Shown here: in pieces, positions 36,999 to 48,551 of the stretch
How positions within the stretch are numbered: position 1 is the stretch's first letter
Layout of the letters: each line of letters opens with the position of its first letter
NCBI RefSeq assembly: GCF_016591715.1
Contig: NZ_AP024109.1
Location: forward strand, 5,394,001-5,458,000
DNA length: 64,000 nucleotides
Source of the DNA: Mesorhizobium sp. J8
GTDB taxonomy: Bacteria; Pseudomonadota; Alphaproteobacteria; Rhizobiales; Rhizobiaceae
Direction: 5' to 3'
Position numbers and translations under genes: made by a program
The notes under the pieces: generated by a model
Seen by the model: the letters and a program-made list of their open reading frames with translations, nothing else
The model's database searches: none
Told to the model about the DNA's origin: nothing

Positions 36999-38225
36999 AT
37001 GACCCTTTTTGCAGCCGCGCGCCTGCCGCGCGAAATCCTCTTCGGCAAAGGCCAGCGCCATGCGCTGCCAGCCATTGCCAGCCGATATGGCCGGCGCGCA
37101 TTCATCTGCACGGATGAACGGCTTGCCGGAACGTCCGAGTTCATCGAGATGCTCGATCGGCTGAAGGCTGCCCGGATCGACACGCTCGTCTATGACCGCA
37201 CCTTGCCGGATGTGCCGCGTGACAGCGTGGGCGACTGTATCGCCGAGGCGAAGGGATTCGGTCCGGACATGGTGATCGGCGTCGGTGGCGGCAGTTGCCT
37301 CGACATGGCCAAATGCGCCGGGCTGCTCATCAGCCATGGCGGCCAGCTCCAGGATTACTATGGCGAGTTCAAGGTGCCGGGCCCTGTCCTTCCCCTTATC
37401 GCGGTGCCGACCACGGCCGGCACTGGCTCCGAAGTCACTCCCGTCGCGGTCATCTCCGATCCGGAGCGGACGCTCAAGGTCGGCATCTCCAGCCCGCATC
37501 TCATCGCCGCGGTCGCGTTGTGCGACCCCGACCTGACGGCGAGTTGTCCCCCATCGCTCACAGCCATTGCCGGCGCCGACGCGCTCACCCATGCGATCGA
37601 AGCTTTCACCGCGGCAAAACGCGGCGCAGATGCCGACCTGCCGCAACGCCATGTCTTCGTCGGTAAAAGCGCGCTGACCGATCATTTCGCCCTTTTGGCG
37701 ATCAGGCTCCTGGGCCGCAGCCTCGAAGCAGCCTATCGCGACGGCTTCAACGAGGACGCGCGCGCCGATGTCATGATGGGAGCATTGGCCGCCGGCTGCG
37801 CCTTTGGCACCGCGGGAACGGCGGCTGCGCATGCGGTGCAGTATCCGGTCGGCGCGCTCACGCACACGCCGCACGGCCTGGGCGTCGCGACGATGCTTCC
37901 TTATGTGATGCACTACAATCTGCCCGCGGCAACCTCCGAGATCGCGGAAATCGGCATTGCGCTCGGCCTGCCGCGCAAGGACGGCGATGCCGATCAGCTG
38001 GCCGATGCCGCGATCACGGAAGTCGCGCGACTGTTCAACGCCATCGGCATCACACGAACGCTGGCGGAGCTCGGCCTTCCCGAGGAGAAGATCGACTGGA
38101 CGGCGGAACAGGCGCTCGGCATCGACCGGCTGATCAAGAACAATCCCCGCCCCTTCGATCTGCCCGCAATGCAGCGCCTGGTCAGGGCTGCCCATAGCGG
38201 CGACATGTCGGTCGCGACGATGTGA
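36999..38225 (+). CDS. Iron-containing (group III) alcohol dehydrogenase
   Basis: The 408-residue protein has the nucleotide-binding motif GVGGGSCLDMAKCAG, PTTAGTGSEVTPVAVI, and metal ligands Asp in GADALTHAIE and His residues in HAVQYPVGALTHTPHGLGVA. It interconverts an alcohol and an aldehyde, or reduces a keto group as in maleylacetate reductase relatives, with NAD(H). It is first of a three-gene plus-strand operon with an aldehyde dehydrogenase and a hydrolase, divergent from the CUT2 operon. Confidence 0.9.
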   Translation: MTLFAAARLPREILFGKGQRHALPAIASRYGRRAFICTDERLAGTSEFIEMLDRLKAARIDTLVYDRTLPDVPRDSVGDCIAEAKGFGPDMVIGVGGGSCLDMAKCAGLLISHGGQLQDYYGEFKVPGPVLPLIAVPTTAGTGSEVTPVAVISDPERTLKVGISSPHLIAAVALCDPDLTASCPPSLTAIAGADALTHAIEAFTAAKRGADADLPQRHVFVGKSALTDHFALLAIRLLGRSLEAAYRDGFNEDARADVMMGALAAGCAFGTAGTAAAHAVQYPVGALTHTPHGLGVATMLPYVMHYNLPAATSEIAEIGIALGLPRKDGDADQLADAAITEVARLFNAIGITRTLAELGLPEEKIDWTAEQALGIDRLIKNNPRPFDLPAMQRLVRAAHSGDMSVATM

Positions 38226-38243
38226 CGAAGGGGCCCGATTCCA

Positions 38244-39731
38244 ATGAATGTTTCCCAGACACCAGTCGATCAGGATCCTGACATGTCCGAATACATCCCG
38301 TTCTCGCAAGGCATTTACATCGGCGGGAAATGGCGCCCCTCCTCCGACGGCCGCGTCATCGAAGTGGTCGACCCGTCGACCGAGGCTGTAATCGCCGCGG
38401 TTCCGGACGCGACGCTCGCCGACGCCGCGGCGGCGGTCGAGGCGGCGGCACAGGCAGCGGCCGGATGGCGCGAGACCCCGCCGCGCAAGCGCTCGGAGAT
38501 CCTGAGGCGGTGCTTCGAACTGATGACCGAACGTGCCGAGACCTTGGCCGCGTTGATTTCGCTGGAGAACGGCAAGGCCCTGCGCGATGCGCGCGGCGAA
38601 GTCGCCTATGCGGCCGAATTCTTCCGTTGGAACGCGGAGGAAGCGGTTCGCATCAGCGGCGAGTTCGGCCTTGCGCCGTCGGGCACGAACCGGATCGTGG
38701 TCGACTATCAGCCCATCGGCATTTGCGTTCTGATAACGCCATGGAATTTCCCGGCGGCGATGGCCACGCGCAAGATCGCGCCGGCGCTTGCCGCGGGGTG
38801 CACCGTGATCCTGAAGCCCGCCAGCGAGACGCCGCTGACGGCTTACGCGCTTGCGGCCCTCTATGAGGAGGCCGGCGTGCCGCCCGGCGTCGTCAACGTC
38901 ATCACCACCTCGAAACCAGGGCCGGTGACAGCGGCCATGCTGGCCGACGCGCGGGTGCGGAAGCTGTCTTTCACCGGCTCGACCGGCATCGGCCGCGTGC
39001 TTCTGGCCGAGGCGGCGAAACACGTCATTTCCTGCTCGATGGAACTTGGCGGCAATGCGCCGTTCATCGTGCTCGACGACGCCGATCTCGAGGCGGCGCT
39101 CGACGGCGCGATGATCGCCAAAATGCGCAACGCCGGCGAGGCCTGCACCGCGGCCAACAGGCTCTACGTCCAGGCGGGTATCCACGACGCGTTCGCGGAA
39201 GGCCTGCGCAAGCGTATGGCGGCGCTCGCCGTCGGCCCGGGCACGGACACGGACACCGAATGCGGGCCGATGATCACCAGGAAGGCCGTGGACAAGATTG
39301 ATCGGCTCGTCCAGGACGCAGTTGCCCGCGGCGCAAAGATCCTGTGCGGCGGCGCGATCGCTGAAGGCAAGGGATTTTTCTACCCGCCGACGGTCTTGAG
39401 CGACGTGCCGGCCGACGCCGCAATGGCTCATGAGGAGATATTCGGTCCCGTGGCGCCAATCAGCCGCTTCGAGGATGATGCGGAAGTCATCGCAAAGGCG
39501 AACGACACCGAATATGGCCTCGCCGCCTATATCTACACGCGCGATCTTGCCAAAGGCATGCGCATGGCATCGAAGATCGAGTCCGGCATGATCGCGCTCA
39601 ACCGCGGTCTGATGTCCGACCCTGCCGCGCCGTTCGGCGGGGTCAAGCAGAGCGGGCTTGGGCGCGAGGGCGGCCAGAAGCACGGCATAGCCGAGTTCAT
39701 GGAGGCGAAGTATATCGCCGTGACGATCTGA
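38244..39731 (+). CDS. Aldehyde dehydrogenase (succinate-semialdehyde dehydrogenase-like)
   Basis: The 495-residue NAD(P)-dependent enzyme has the cofactor motif FTGSTGIGRVLL, the general base Glu in SMELGGNAPFIV, the catalytic Cys in NAGEACTAANRLYV and EIFGPVAPI near the C terminus. The GabD-like ending (FGGVKQSGLGREGG) suggests a short hydroxy- or semialdehyde substrate. It follows the alcohol dehydrogenase by 18 bases and its stop overlaps the next start, so the three likely act on one pathway. Confidence 0.9.
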   Translation: MNVSQTPVDQDPDMSEYIPFSQGIYIGGKWRPSSDGRVIEVVDPSTEAVIAAVPDATLADAAAAVEAAAQAAAGWRETPPRKRSEILRRCFELMTERAETLAALISLENGKALRDARGEVAYAAEFFRWNAEEAVRISGEFGLAPSGTNRIVVDYQPIGICVLITPWNFPAAMATRKIAPALAAGCTVILKPASETPLTAYALAALYEEAGVPPGVVNVITTSKPGPVTAAMLADARVRKLSFTGSTGIGRVLLAEAAKHVISCSMELGGNAPFIVLDDADLEAALDGAMIAKMRNAGEACTAANRLYVQAGIHDAFAEGLRKRMAALAVGPGTDTDTECGPMITRKAVDKIDRLVQDAVARGAKILCGGAIAEGKGFFYPPTVLSDVPADAAMAHEEIFGPVAPISRFEDDAEVIAKANDTEYGLAAYIYTRDLAKGMRMASKIESGMIALNRGLMSDPAAPFGGVKQSGLGREGGQKHGIAEFMEAKYIAVTI

Positions 39732-40555
39732 TGAGACAGATGGCGAAAGATCCATTCCGCACGCGCGATCACGTCCCGGAGTTCGACGATATCGTCGCCG
39801 AGATCCGCCGCAGAAGCGAGGAGGTTCGGGCGAAAATCCCCATGGTCGCCGACGTGGCGTACGGGGCGGATCGCGCTGAAACTCTGGACCTATTTTTCCC
39901 GGAAGGCAGGCGCGATCGGCTGCCGGTGCATATCTTCATTCATGGCGGCTACTGGCGCATGTTCTCCAAGACGGACTATTCCTACGTCGCGGAGCCTGTA
40001 GCCAAAGCTGGAGTGATCGCCGTCATCCTGGGCTACGCCCTGATGCCGGCGGTGAGGATGGCCACGATCGTCGACCAGATACGCCGCGCCAAGCGCTGGG
40101 TGGATGAACACATCGAAAGCCACGGCGGCGACCCCGGCAGGTTGACCGTTAGCGGCCATTCCGCCGGGGCGCACCTCGCGACGATGCTCTTCGACGACGC
40201 CAGCCGGCCATCGGGTATCAAAGGCGCGCTTCTGCTCGGTGGCATCTACGATTTAAGGCCGTTGCAGGAGTCGTTCCTCGCGCCTGAGATTGCTATCACC
40301 GATGAGGAGGTTGAGCGGTTCTCTCCGATCAACCATAACTTCGATCCGTCCGTGCATGTCGAGCTTGCTGTCGGCGCCAATGAAACGCTGCCTTTCCATC
40401 GGCAGGCCGCGACCTTCGCCGAAAGGCTCCAGATGCAGGGGCTGGTCGTCTCCCGCACCAGTCTTGCGGCGGCCAACCACATGAGCAGCGTTCGCGACCT
40501 TGGCGTGGCCGGTACCCAGGCCGAGCGGTTGATGGCCAGTCTGCTGGGCAGGTGA
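39731..40555 (+). CDS. Alpha/beta hydrolase (esterase or kynurenine-formamidase-like)
   Basis: The 274-residue protein has the oxyanion motif [10 protein letters not shown] near residue 70, the nucleophile elbow [10 protein letters not shown] with Ser near residue 140, and a C-terminal His in AAANHMSS. This fits the hormone-sensitive-lipase/BD-FAE group, which includes arylformamidases and carboxylesterases. Its ATG overlaps the aldehyde dehydrogenase stop (TGATG). In this operon it may open a lactone or ester of the imported compound, but that is inference. Confidence 0.85.
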   Translation: MRQMAKDPFRTRDHVPEFDDIVAEIRRRSEEVRAKIPMVADVAYGADRAETLDLFFPEGRRDRLPVHIFIHGGYWRMFSKTDYSYVAEPVAKAGVIAVILGYALMPAVRMATIVDQIRRAKRWVDEHIESHGGDPGRLTVSGHSAGAHLATMLFDDASRPSGIKGALLLGGIYDLRPLQESFLAPEIAITDEEVERFSPINHNFDPSVHVELAVGANETLPFHRQAATFAERLQMQGLVVSRTSLAAANHMSSVRDLGVAGTQAERLMASLLGR

Positions 40556-40637
40556 AGGTCAATCGTTGGAGCGACAGCTTTCGAAGCCCAAATCGAGGTT
40601 AATTGAATTCGCCGTGGCGGCGTCCTATACGTCGCCG

Positions 40638-42671
<2,034 letters not shown>

Positions 42672-43052
42672 GGCGATAGGGGCCGGTGGTCTCTCTGTAG
42701 CGCGCCGTCAGCATAGCTGACCAGCCGAGTGGCGGTTCGAGCTAGCAGATCTGGCTTCGATGGCAACTCGGCGCCTCATGTCGGTCGTAGCGGCGAACCT
42801 TGCCTTCGCTCAGGAGCAGACATTCCGGTGGCTTTTTTTGCGCGTCGTGCGATTCGACTTGGTGCCGGTCGGGAGCGACATTGTGACGTCATGGCAGAGA
42901 TCGCTGTCGAGCCGGAGACTGGGCGGGCATAACACGTGAAGTTTATGTTGTTGAGGAACACCCACCAGACATTGTGTGGCGCAGTACCTCGCAGCTACAA
43001 GAAGGACCGTCAAGGCAACTTCGAGTTGCTCTAAACGATCAAAGGCTGTGCG
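42672..43052. other. Gene-free stretch upstream of the SIR2 gene
   Basis: This 381-base region has irregular composition and several short frames (longest 67 codons at 42729-42932) without a credible start or family motif. It may hold decayed DNA left by insertion of the following two genes, plus their promoter. No inverted repeat, direct repeat of the neighbouring gene ends or tRNA is seen. Confidence 0.4.
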
Positions 43053-44255
43053 GTGAAGCCGGATATAGAAGATCGCGTAATTTCTCTTGGCAGTGGGCTA
43101 GCTGCGATTCCTGAGCGCCTTCTTTTAGCCCATGCTCGTGGCGAAGTCCTATTCATTTGTGGCGCAGGGATTTCGAGACCTGCAGGACTTCCTGATTTTC
43201 GTGAACTCGTAGTCGACATGTACGCGCGTCTGGACACTGGCGTTCATGCCGTCTTGGCAGGTTTGCCCGCTGGCGTGTGTAACCAGTGGCAAGTCGATTG
43301 TTCTGGCTTGACCGAACGCCAGACGGCTGAAGTTAAGCGGTTCATTGTCGGCGACTATGACGTTGTCCTGGGCATGCTTGAACGGCGTCTTGACGATCGA
43401 ACCCGCGGTGACAGCCAAGTCAGGCGTGAAGTCGCTGCACGTCTCCGATCCGGCGCCAACGATCCTGCGCCGATTCATCGGGCACTCATGCGCCTCGCAG
43501 ACCGAGGCGGGGTCAGGACCATTGTCACCACGAATTTTGATCTGCTACTCGAAGTAGCATCTCAGCGGCTTCGATCGCCCGTCCAAACCTATGCATTGGG
43601 TTCTATACCCAGGCCTTCTAGGCAGATGGATTTCTCGGGTGTGCTTCACATACATGGCGCTCTGGACAAAAACCTGTCTCGTTTTTCCGAGCTCGTGTTG
43701 TCGGATCAGGATTTCGGTGAATTCTACCTGCGGCGGCGAGTCGTGCCTGATTTCATATACGATGCGGCCCGCCTCTTTCACCTTGTCCTGGTCGGATATA
43801 GCGCAAACGATCCACCGATGCGTTACCTGCTGAATGCAGTGGCTGCCGATGGCAGTCGCTTTGACGACTTAAAAGAGCGGTTCACCTTCTTCGGCACAAA
43901 CGCGCCCGATCCAGTATCATTGGAGGACTGGAAGGCGCGCGGGATCACGCCGGTTCACTACGACTCCAATGGCAATCACAATGCGTTACTGGAAACGCTT
44001 GACCGATGGTCTGAACTGTCGGCCATAAATGGAAGGAAAGCAAAGATCGACGCGGAGCTTCGCCGCATCGTCAAGGCAACCCGGGCGGCAGCCCCAGAAC
44101 CTGATCGCGACTTATATGATCACCTTTTTCGCCGAAGCAATGCAAGCGAACGGGTGCGGTTAGCATCGCTAGTATCTGACGCGAAGGCGGACATTGGTTG
44201 GCTCGATGCCATCGTGAAAATCGCTAGTGAAAAAGAGCGGGGGCGGAAATCATGA
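43053..44255 (+). CDS. SIR2-like NAD-binding protein, probable defence effector
   Basis: The 400-residue protein has a SIR2_2-type fold: EVLFICGAGISRPAGLPDFR (GAGIS at 37-41, GLPDFR at 45-50) for NAD binding, TTNFD at 159-163 in place of the sirtuin QNID, HIHGAL with His199 or His201 as catalytic candidate, and LVGYSANDPPMRYLL near 246-260. Residues 270-400 are charged and helical. Such domains in phage defence usually destroy NAD rather than deacetylate proteins. GTG start is assumed. The stop overlaps the next gene by four bases. GC content is visibly lower than in flanking genes. Confidence 0.8.
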   Translation: MKPDIEDRVISLGSGLAAIPERLLLAHARGEVLFICGAGISRPAGLPDFRELVVDMYARLDTGVHAVLAGLPAGVCNQWQVDCSGLTERQTAEVKRFIVGDYDVVLGMLERRLDDRTRGDSQVRREVAARLRSGANDPAPIHRALMRLADRGGVRTIVTTNFDLLLEVASQRLRSPVQTYALGSIPRPSRQMDFSGVLHIHGALDKNLSRFSELVLSDQDFGEFYLRRRVVPDFIYDAARLFHLVLVGYSANDPPMRYLLNAVAADGSRFDDLKERFTFFGTNAPDPVSLEDWKARGITPVHYDSNGNHNALLETLDRWSELSAINGRKAKIDAELRRIVKATRAAAPEPDRDLYDHLFRRSNASERVRLASLVSDAKADIGWLDAIVKIASEKERGRKS

Positions 44256-47014
44256 TCCGACCCTGGGCCTATCTCGACCCGCAGGATCGGGACACGTTCC
44301 GAGCAACGATCGCATTTCTGCACAAGCGCTTAGCAGAGCAAGGTACGATCAACTGGGCACTGAGCCTGGGACCGGATCAGCGTGTTGAACGAATTGCCGT
44401 TGAAGACTTGCTGAACAGTCCCGGCGCGCGGGACTTGCAGGAACCCTGGGCAACTGCTTGGCGCTTGGTCGAAGAAAGCTGGTCCTCCGGTTATTCCGAG
44501 AGAGATGATGGAACGGCGATCTATGGCATCCAGAAGCGCCTGCGTGCCGGCGATCGTTCTGGTGCGGTTGTTTCCGCCGTCGTGAATCTTGTTGCTCCGC
44601 GCCTCAAAGTGGAACCGATTGATTCCTGGCGCTGGCAATTTGTCAAGAAGCCGCGGTCCCCTAAGTCTTTCGAACATCTCCTTTCTGCGAGCCTGACGAG
44701 CGGCGATCTAATCGATCTGAAATTGCTTCAACTCGCCAACGTATCAGACATCCAATTCCTAAAGTCGGTAGCCAGTGCTCTTGAAGCCGCAATTCTGCAC
44801 GGCCTCGATATCGCTCGACGGCTCGGATGGGATGGGCAGCGGCGCTTGTGGCAGCTCGGAGATTTGGGGAGGGTCTACTACGTGACCTCTGCCGCGCAGG
44901 CTGGCCAAAGCAAAGACCCGGATTCCTACCATCACGGGATCGCCCCCTCCGTAAAGCTCCTCCATGCCGTTGTCGCGCGGATTGCTGAACTAGACCCAGA
45001 CGCCGCGCGGCCATTTCTGATGCGATGGAGCCTGGTTGACTCCCCGGTGCACGTTCGCCTGTGGGCTGCCATGTCTCGGAACTCGCAGTTGACCTCGGCT
45101 GAGCAGGTCGGGTCCTTCCTCGTAAGGCTCGATGATCGCAAGTTCTGGGACTTGCATGTGTTTCCCGAGATCGCTGAGCTTCGGGCAACGCGTTTTGGCG
45201 ATCTGAATCAGAGAACCCAAGAAGCCATTACCGAACGCATCCAAATCGGTCCTCCGCGGGATCATTGGCCAAAGAAGGCTGAGGCGGCAAAAGTCAAGAA
45301 CGCACGCCTCTACTGGTCTGTTCGCGAGCTGAAGCGTATAGAGGTGGCGGGTGGCCAACTGCCACCAAGTTCGAAGTCATGGCTCGACGCACGAATCCCG
45401 CAATTTGCCGATCTTGCCGAGATGACAATCGATGCAGGTTTTCCGGAGGCGGCAACCGCAAGGTGGATTCCTCCGAACCCCGACGATCGGTACAATATCG
45501 TTGAGGGGGTACCGCGTCTGCGCGCGCTTGAGACGGCGCTTTCAACGAGCCGCGGCGGCTGGGATGACGACCCCGCTGAACGGGCGAATGATTGGCTGCA
45601 ACAACCTGAAAAGGCAGCACTTGTCCTCGGAGATTTCGAAGCCGCAGGGAATGGCGTAGATGACTTCCCCAGAGTCTGGAACCGTTTCGGTTGGGCACAT
45701 TCTCCAAATTCGCCAGAACCTGCGGGCGCGGCGCCACGTGATCTTCAGAGCGAGGCAGTAAGAGTCCTAGCGCTCCTGAACCAACTGTCGGAAGAGACGC
45801 TATCAGCGTCGATAGAAGGCATCAGTGCTTGGCTGGACGCGTGGAAAGAGCAGATCGTCTCCAAACCGCTGGGATTGCCCGTGTGGTTGCGAACTTGGCC
45901 GATTGCCGTTGAGGCAACCAATATCAGGCCAGAGAAAGGCGATGATGCCAATCTCAGCGTCACTGCCCGTTCCGTGGACGACGATCGGGAGCCGATGGAT
46001 CTCGACACGCTCAACACGCCCGCTGGAAAACTTGTCGGTGTTTTCTTGGCGGCATGCCCAACTATCACGCCCGATTCACAGGCATTTGCTATTGGCTCGG
46101 TTGAAAGACAGATGCGCGATGTCGTGATTGCATCAACCGGGCGAAGCGGACTGATCGCTCGGCATCGCTTAATCGAGGCACTGCCTTACTTCCTCCATGC
46201 TGACCCGGACTGGACACAGGAGCATCTGATTGTCCCGCTACTGAACGACGACGGGGCGTCGCTCGCGCTCTGGCGCGCTATTGCTCGGCGTACCCATTTC
46301 ACCGAGGTCTTGAAGATTATCGGCGGCGCAATGGCGGAGCGAGCGACAGATCGCCGGCTAGGGCGGGAGACGCGGCGAAGCCTGGTGTTCAGCATCGTCA
46401 TCGAGTCGCTTCACGCTTTCCGTGAGGGGCGGGAATCCGCCGTACCCAATCCGCGGATTCAACAAATGTTGCGCACACTTGATGACGAGGTTCGCGCATC
46501 GGCGGCGAGCGCGATCCAGCAATTCGTCCGCGATTTGTCCAAGAAGGTTCCCGAGGAAGGCCGGCCTGAGGGCGAAGAACCAGACAACGCAGCTTCCGCT
46601 GCGGCACTGTTCCGGTCCGCAGCTGCGCCCTTCCTTCGCGACGTTTGGCCACAAGAGCGCTCACTCGCAACTCCAGGCGTCAGCGGCGCACTTGCCGATC
46701 TTCCCGCCACCTCAGAAGAGGCTTTCGCCGAAGCTGTTGACACTATCGCACGCTTCCTCGTGCCCTTTGAGTGCTGGTCGATGCTCAACTACGGCCTCTA
46801 CGGCGACGAGGGCGAAGCGAAGAAGCTCGCGATCATCAACGACGAGGACAAGGCAAGAGCATTGTTGCGATTGCTCGATCTCACCGTGGGAACTTCGGAG
46901 GGCGCCGTCATTCCCGACGATCTCACCGATGCGTTGGATCAGATTCGGTTCGTAGCGCCCTCTCTTGCCGATGAACCTGCCTTCCGGCGCCTCTCCACCT
47001 CCGCTCGTCGTTGA
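44252..47014 (+). CDS. Large helical protein of unknown function paired with SIR2 (possibly DUF4020-type)
   Basis: The 920-residue protein has no signal peptide, membrane segment or Walker motif that I can see. Much of it looks alpha-helical and repeat-like (for example DIQFLKSVASALEAAILHG, then ELDPDAARPFLMRWSLV, HADPDWTQEHLIVPLLNDD). The last 128 residues, from PFLRDVWPQERSLATPGVSG to PAFRRLSTSARR, resemble from memory the DUF4020 domain, which occurs with SIR2_2 domains; this is unverified. Translational overlap with the SIR2 gene (ATGA) implies a complex. It could be the phage sensor or regulator of the SIR2 effector. Confidence 0.75.
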   Translation: MIRPWAYLDPQDRDTFRATIAFLHKRLAEQGTINWALSLGPDQRVERIAVEDLLNSPGARDLQEPWATAWRLVEESWSSGYSERDDGTAIYGIQKRLRAGDRSGAVVSAVVNLVAPRLKVEPIDSWRWQFVKKPRSPKSFEHLLSASLTSGDLIDLKLLQLANVSDIQFLKSVASALEAAILHGLDIARRLGWDGQRRLWQLGDLGRVYYVTSAAQAGQSKDPDSYHHGIAPSVKLLHAVVARIAELDPDAARPFLMRWSLVDSPVHVRLWAAMSRNSQLTSAEQVGSFLVRLDDRKFWDLHVFPEIAELRATRFGDLNQRTQEAITERIQIGPPRDHWPKKAEAAKVKNARLYWSVRELKRIEVAGGQLPPSSKSWLDARIPQFADLAEMTIDAGFPEAATARWIPPNPDDRYNIVEGVPRLRALETALSTSRGGWDDDPAERANDWLQQPEKAALVLGDFEAAGNGVDDFPRVWNRFGWAHSPNSPEPAGAAPRDLQSEAVRVLALLNQLSEETLSASIEGISAWLDAWKEQIVSKPLGLPVWLRTWPIAVEATNIRPEKGDDANLSVTARSVDDDREPMDLDTLNTPAGKLVGVFLAACPTITPDSQAFAIGSVERQMRDVVIASTGRSGLIARHRLIEALPYFLHADPDWTQEHLIVPLLNDDGASLALWRAIARRTHFTEVLKIIGGAMAERATDRRLGRETRRSLVFSIVIESLHAFREGRESAVPNPRIQQMLRTLDDEVRASAASAIQQFVRDLSKKVPEEGRPEGEEPDNAASAAALFRSAAAPFLRDVWPQERSLATPGVSGALADLPATSEEAFAEAVDTIARFLVPFECWSMLNYGLYGDEGEAKKLAIINDEDKARALLRLLDLTVGTSEGAVIPDDLTDALDQIRFVAPSLADEPAFRRLSTSARR

Positions 47015-47143
47015 ACCGTGTGATTGCCAGAAGCCGTCGGTCTGCTCTCGGCCCCATTCAGGCCATTCAAAGACTGGATCGAGAACTGCTTTGAGTGGCC
47101 ACTCGGCAGCCTCGAGCATTAGCCCGGTTGGCTGGCCACACAA

Positions 47144-48475
47144 TCATGGTCCTGGTTTAGCCTCGCTCGGTCGCGGCGCCTCCTCTCGCCGCATAACAGC
47201 GGCGAAGAAGCCGTCAGTGTCATTGCGCGCGGGCGTCAGCGACAGATAGTCGGCATGGGCTGAATTCGTCAGCTGCGGCGCGGCCTCGCTGAGCGGCACG
47301 GCACGAAAAGCGGGATGGGCCGCAAGGAACGCGGCCACCTGGTCCTCATTCTCTTCCGACAGCATGGAACATGTCGCGTAGACCAGCCTTCCGCCGGGCT
47401 TCACCAGGCGCGCGGCGCTCGCCAGTATCCGGGCTTGCAGCGACACGAGCTTGTCCAAACCCTGTTCCTCCTGCGGGCGCCAGCGCGCGTCGGGATTGCG
47501 TCGCCATGTACCGGTGCCGCTGCACGGCGCGTCCACCAGCACGCGATCGAAACCACCCTTGTGGCGCTTGATCCAGCGATCCGTCTCGCTGGCCAGAAGC
47601 CTGGTCTCGATATTGTGCAATCCCGCCTGTCGGAAGCGCTCGGCGCCGCGCTTCAATCGGCCTTCCATGACGTCGCAGGCGACGACATGGCCCTTATTGT
47701 TCATCTGCGCGGCGATGGCCAGCGTCTTGCCGCCGGCTCCGGCGCAGAAATCGACCACGCGCTCGCCCGGCCGGGCATCGACCAGCATGGCGACAAGCTG
47801 CGAACCCTCGTCCTGGATCTCGACCTCGCCATTCTTCAGCATCGGCAGGCTCGCCAGCGAGGGCCGCTCCTGCACACGAATGCCGTACGAAGCCAAGGCC
47901 GACGGCTGCGCCCGCAAGCCAAGATCCTTCAGCGCGCCGAGCATGGCCTCGCGCGTCGACTTGATCGGATTGACGCGCAAATCGAGCGGCGCCGGCGTCA
48001 GCAACGCGGCCATCTCGCTCCCGAACGTCTCCCTGAAACGGCGTCGCAGGGGATCGGCCGCCCAGGATGGGCATTCGAGGCGCACCTCTTCCGGCATGCC
48101 GGGATGGTCGATCGCGCATCCCTGCAATTTGACCAGCAGCGCGTGCTCTTGACCCGTCAGCATGGCCGGCGCGAATTTCGCGCCATCGAACAGGCGTTTG
48201 ATCTGATCGGGCGCCCTGCCTTCCTTCAGCGTCAGCCATGCAAGCAGCCGGTTGCGGGGCCTATCCTCGCGCCCGTGCCTGGCCAACCACCAGCCAAGCC
48301 GCGCATGATGCCGCAGGAGCGCATAGAGCAACTCCAGAATCTGGCCACGGTCCCTGTCGCCGATATGGCGCCGGGCCCGAAACCAGGCCGAGACGACGGC
48401 ATCCGCGGGACGCGGAACGCTATCGACTTCATCCATAAGTTCGATTGTGGCTTGCAGGCGGGCGGCAGGGGTCAC
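47144..48475 (-). CDS. RsmB/NOP-family 16S rRNA (cytosine-5) methyltransferase
   Basis: The 443-residue protein has an N-terminal NusB-like region (residues about 1-130) and a Rossmann methyltransferase domain: VVDFCAGAGGKTLAIAAQM for SAM binding, FDRVLVDAPCSGTGTWRRNP with the release Cys in motif IV, and LVYATCSMLSEENEDQV with the catalytic Cys in motif VI. The GTG at 48475 is chosen because it begins the RsmB-like VTPAARLQATIELMDEV; the frame stays open upstream but there reads antisense-frame sequence of the dehydrogenase gene. Confidence 0.9.
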   Translation of the reverse strand: MTPAARLQATIELMDEVDSVPRPADAVVSAWFRARRHIGDRDRGQILELLYALLRHHARLGWWLARHGREDRPRNRLLAWLTLKEGRAPDQIKRLFDGAKFAPAMLTGQEHALLVKLQGCAIDHPGMPEEVRLECPSWAADPLRRRFRETFGSEMAALLTPAPLDLRVNPIKSTREAMLGALKDLGLRAQPSALASYGIRVQERPSLASLPMLKNGEVEIQDEGSQLVAMLVDARPGERVVDFCAGAGGKTLAIAAQMNNKGHVVACDVMEGRLKRGAERFRQAGLHNIETRLLASETDRWIKRHKGGFDRVLVDAPCSGTGTWRRNPDARWRPQEEQGLDKLVSLQARILASAARLVKPGGRLVYATCSMLSEENEDQVAAFLAAHPAFRAVPLSEAAPQLTNSAHADYLSLTPARNDTDGFFAAVMRREEAPRPSEAKPGP

Positions 48476-48551
48476 GGAACGGCGATCAGGCTGAAAAACG
48501 GCTGTATAGTCGACGGAACTGCTCCTGACTATTGGTCGCGCGTCCCAGCGC

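Noticed and set aside
36972..39755. A 927-codon open frame on the minus strand
   Set aside because: It is antisense to the alcohol dehydrogenase and aldehyde dehydrogenase genes, whose family motifs are clear. Composition is Arg/His/Asp-rich without domains, as expected of a GC-rich shadow frame.
42729..42932. A 67-codon frame upstream of the SIR2 gene
   Set aside because: No ribosome-binding site, family motif or codon pattern supports it as a gene.
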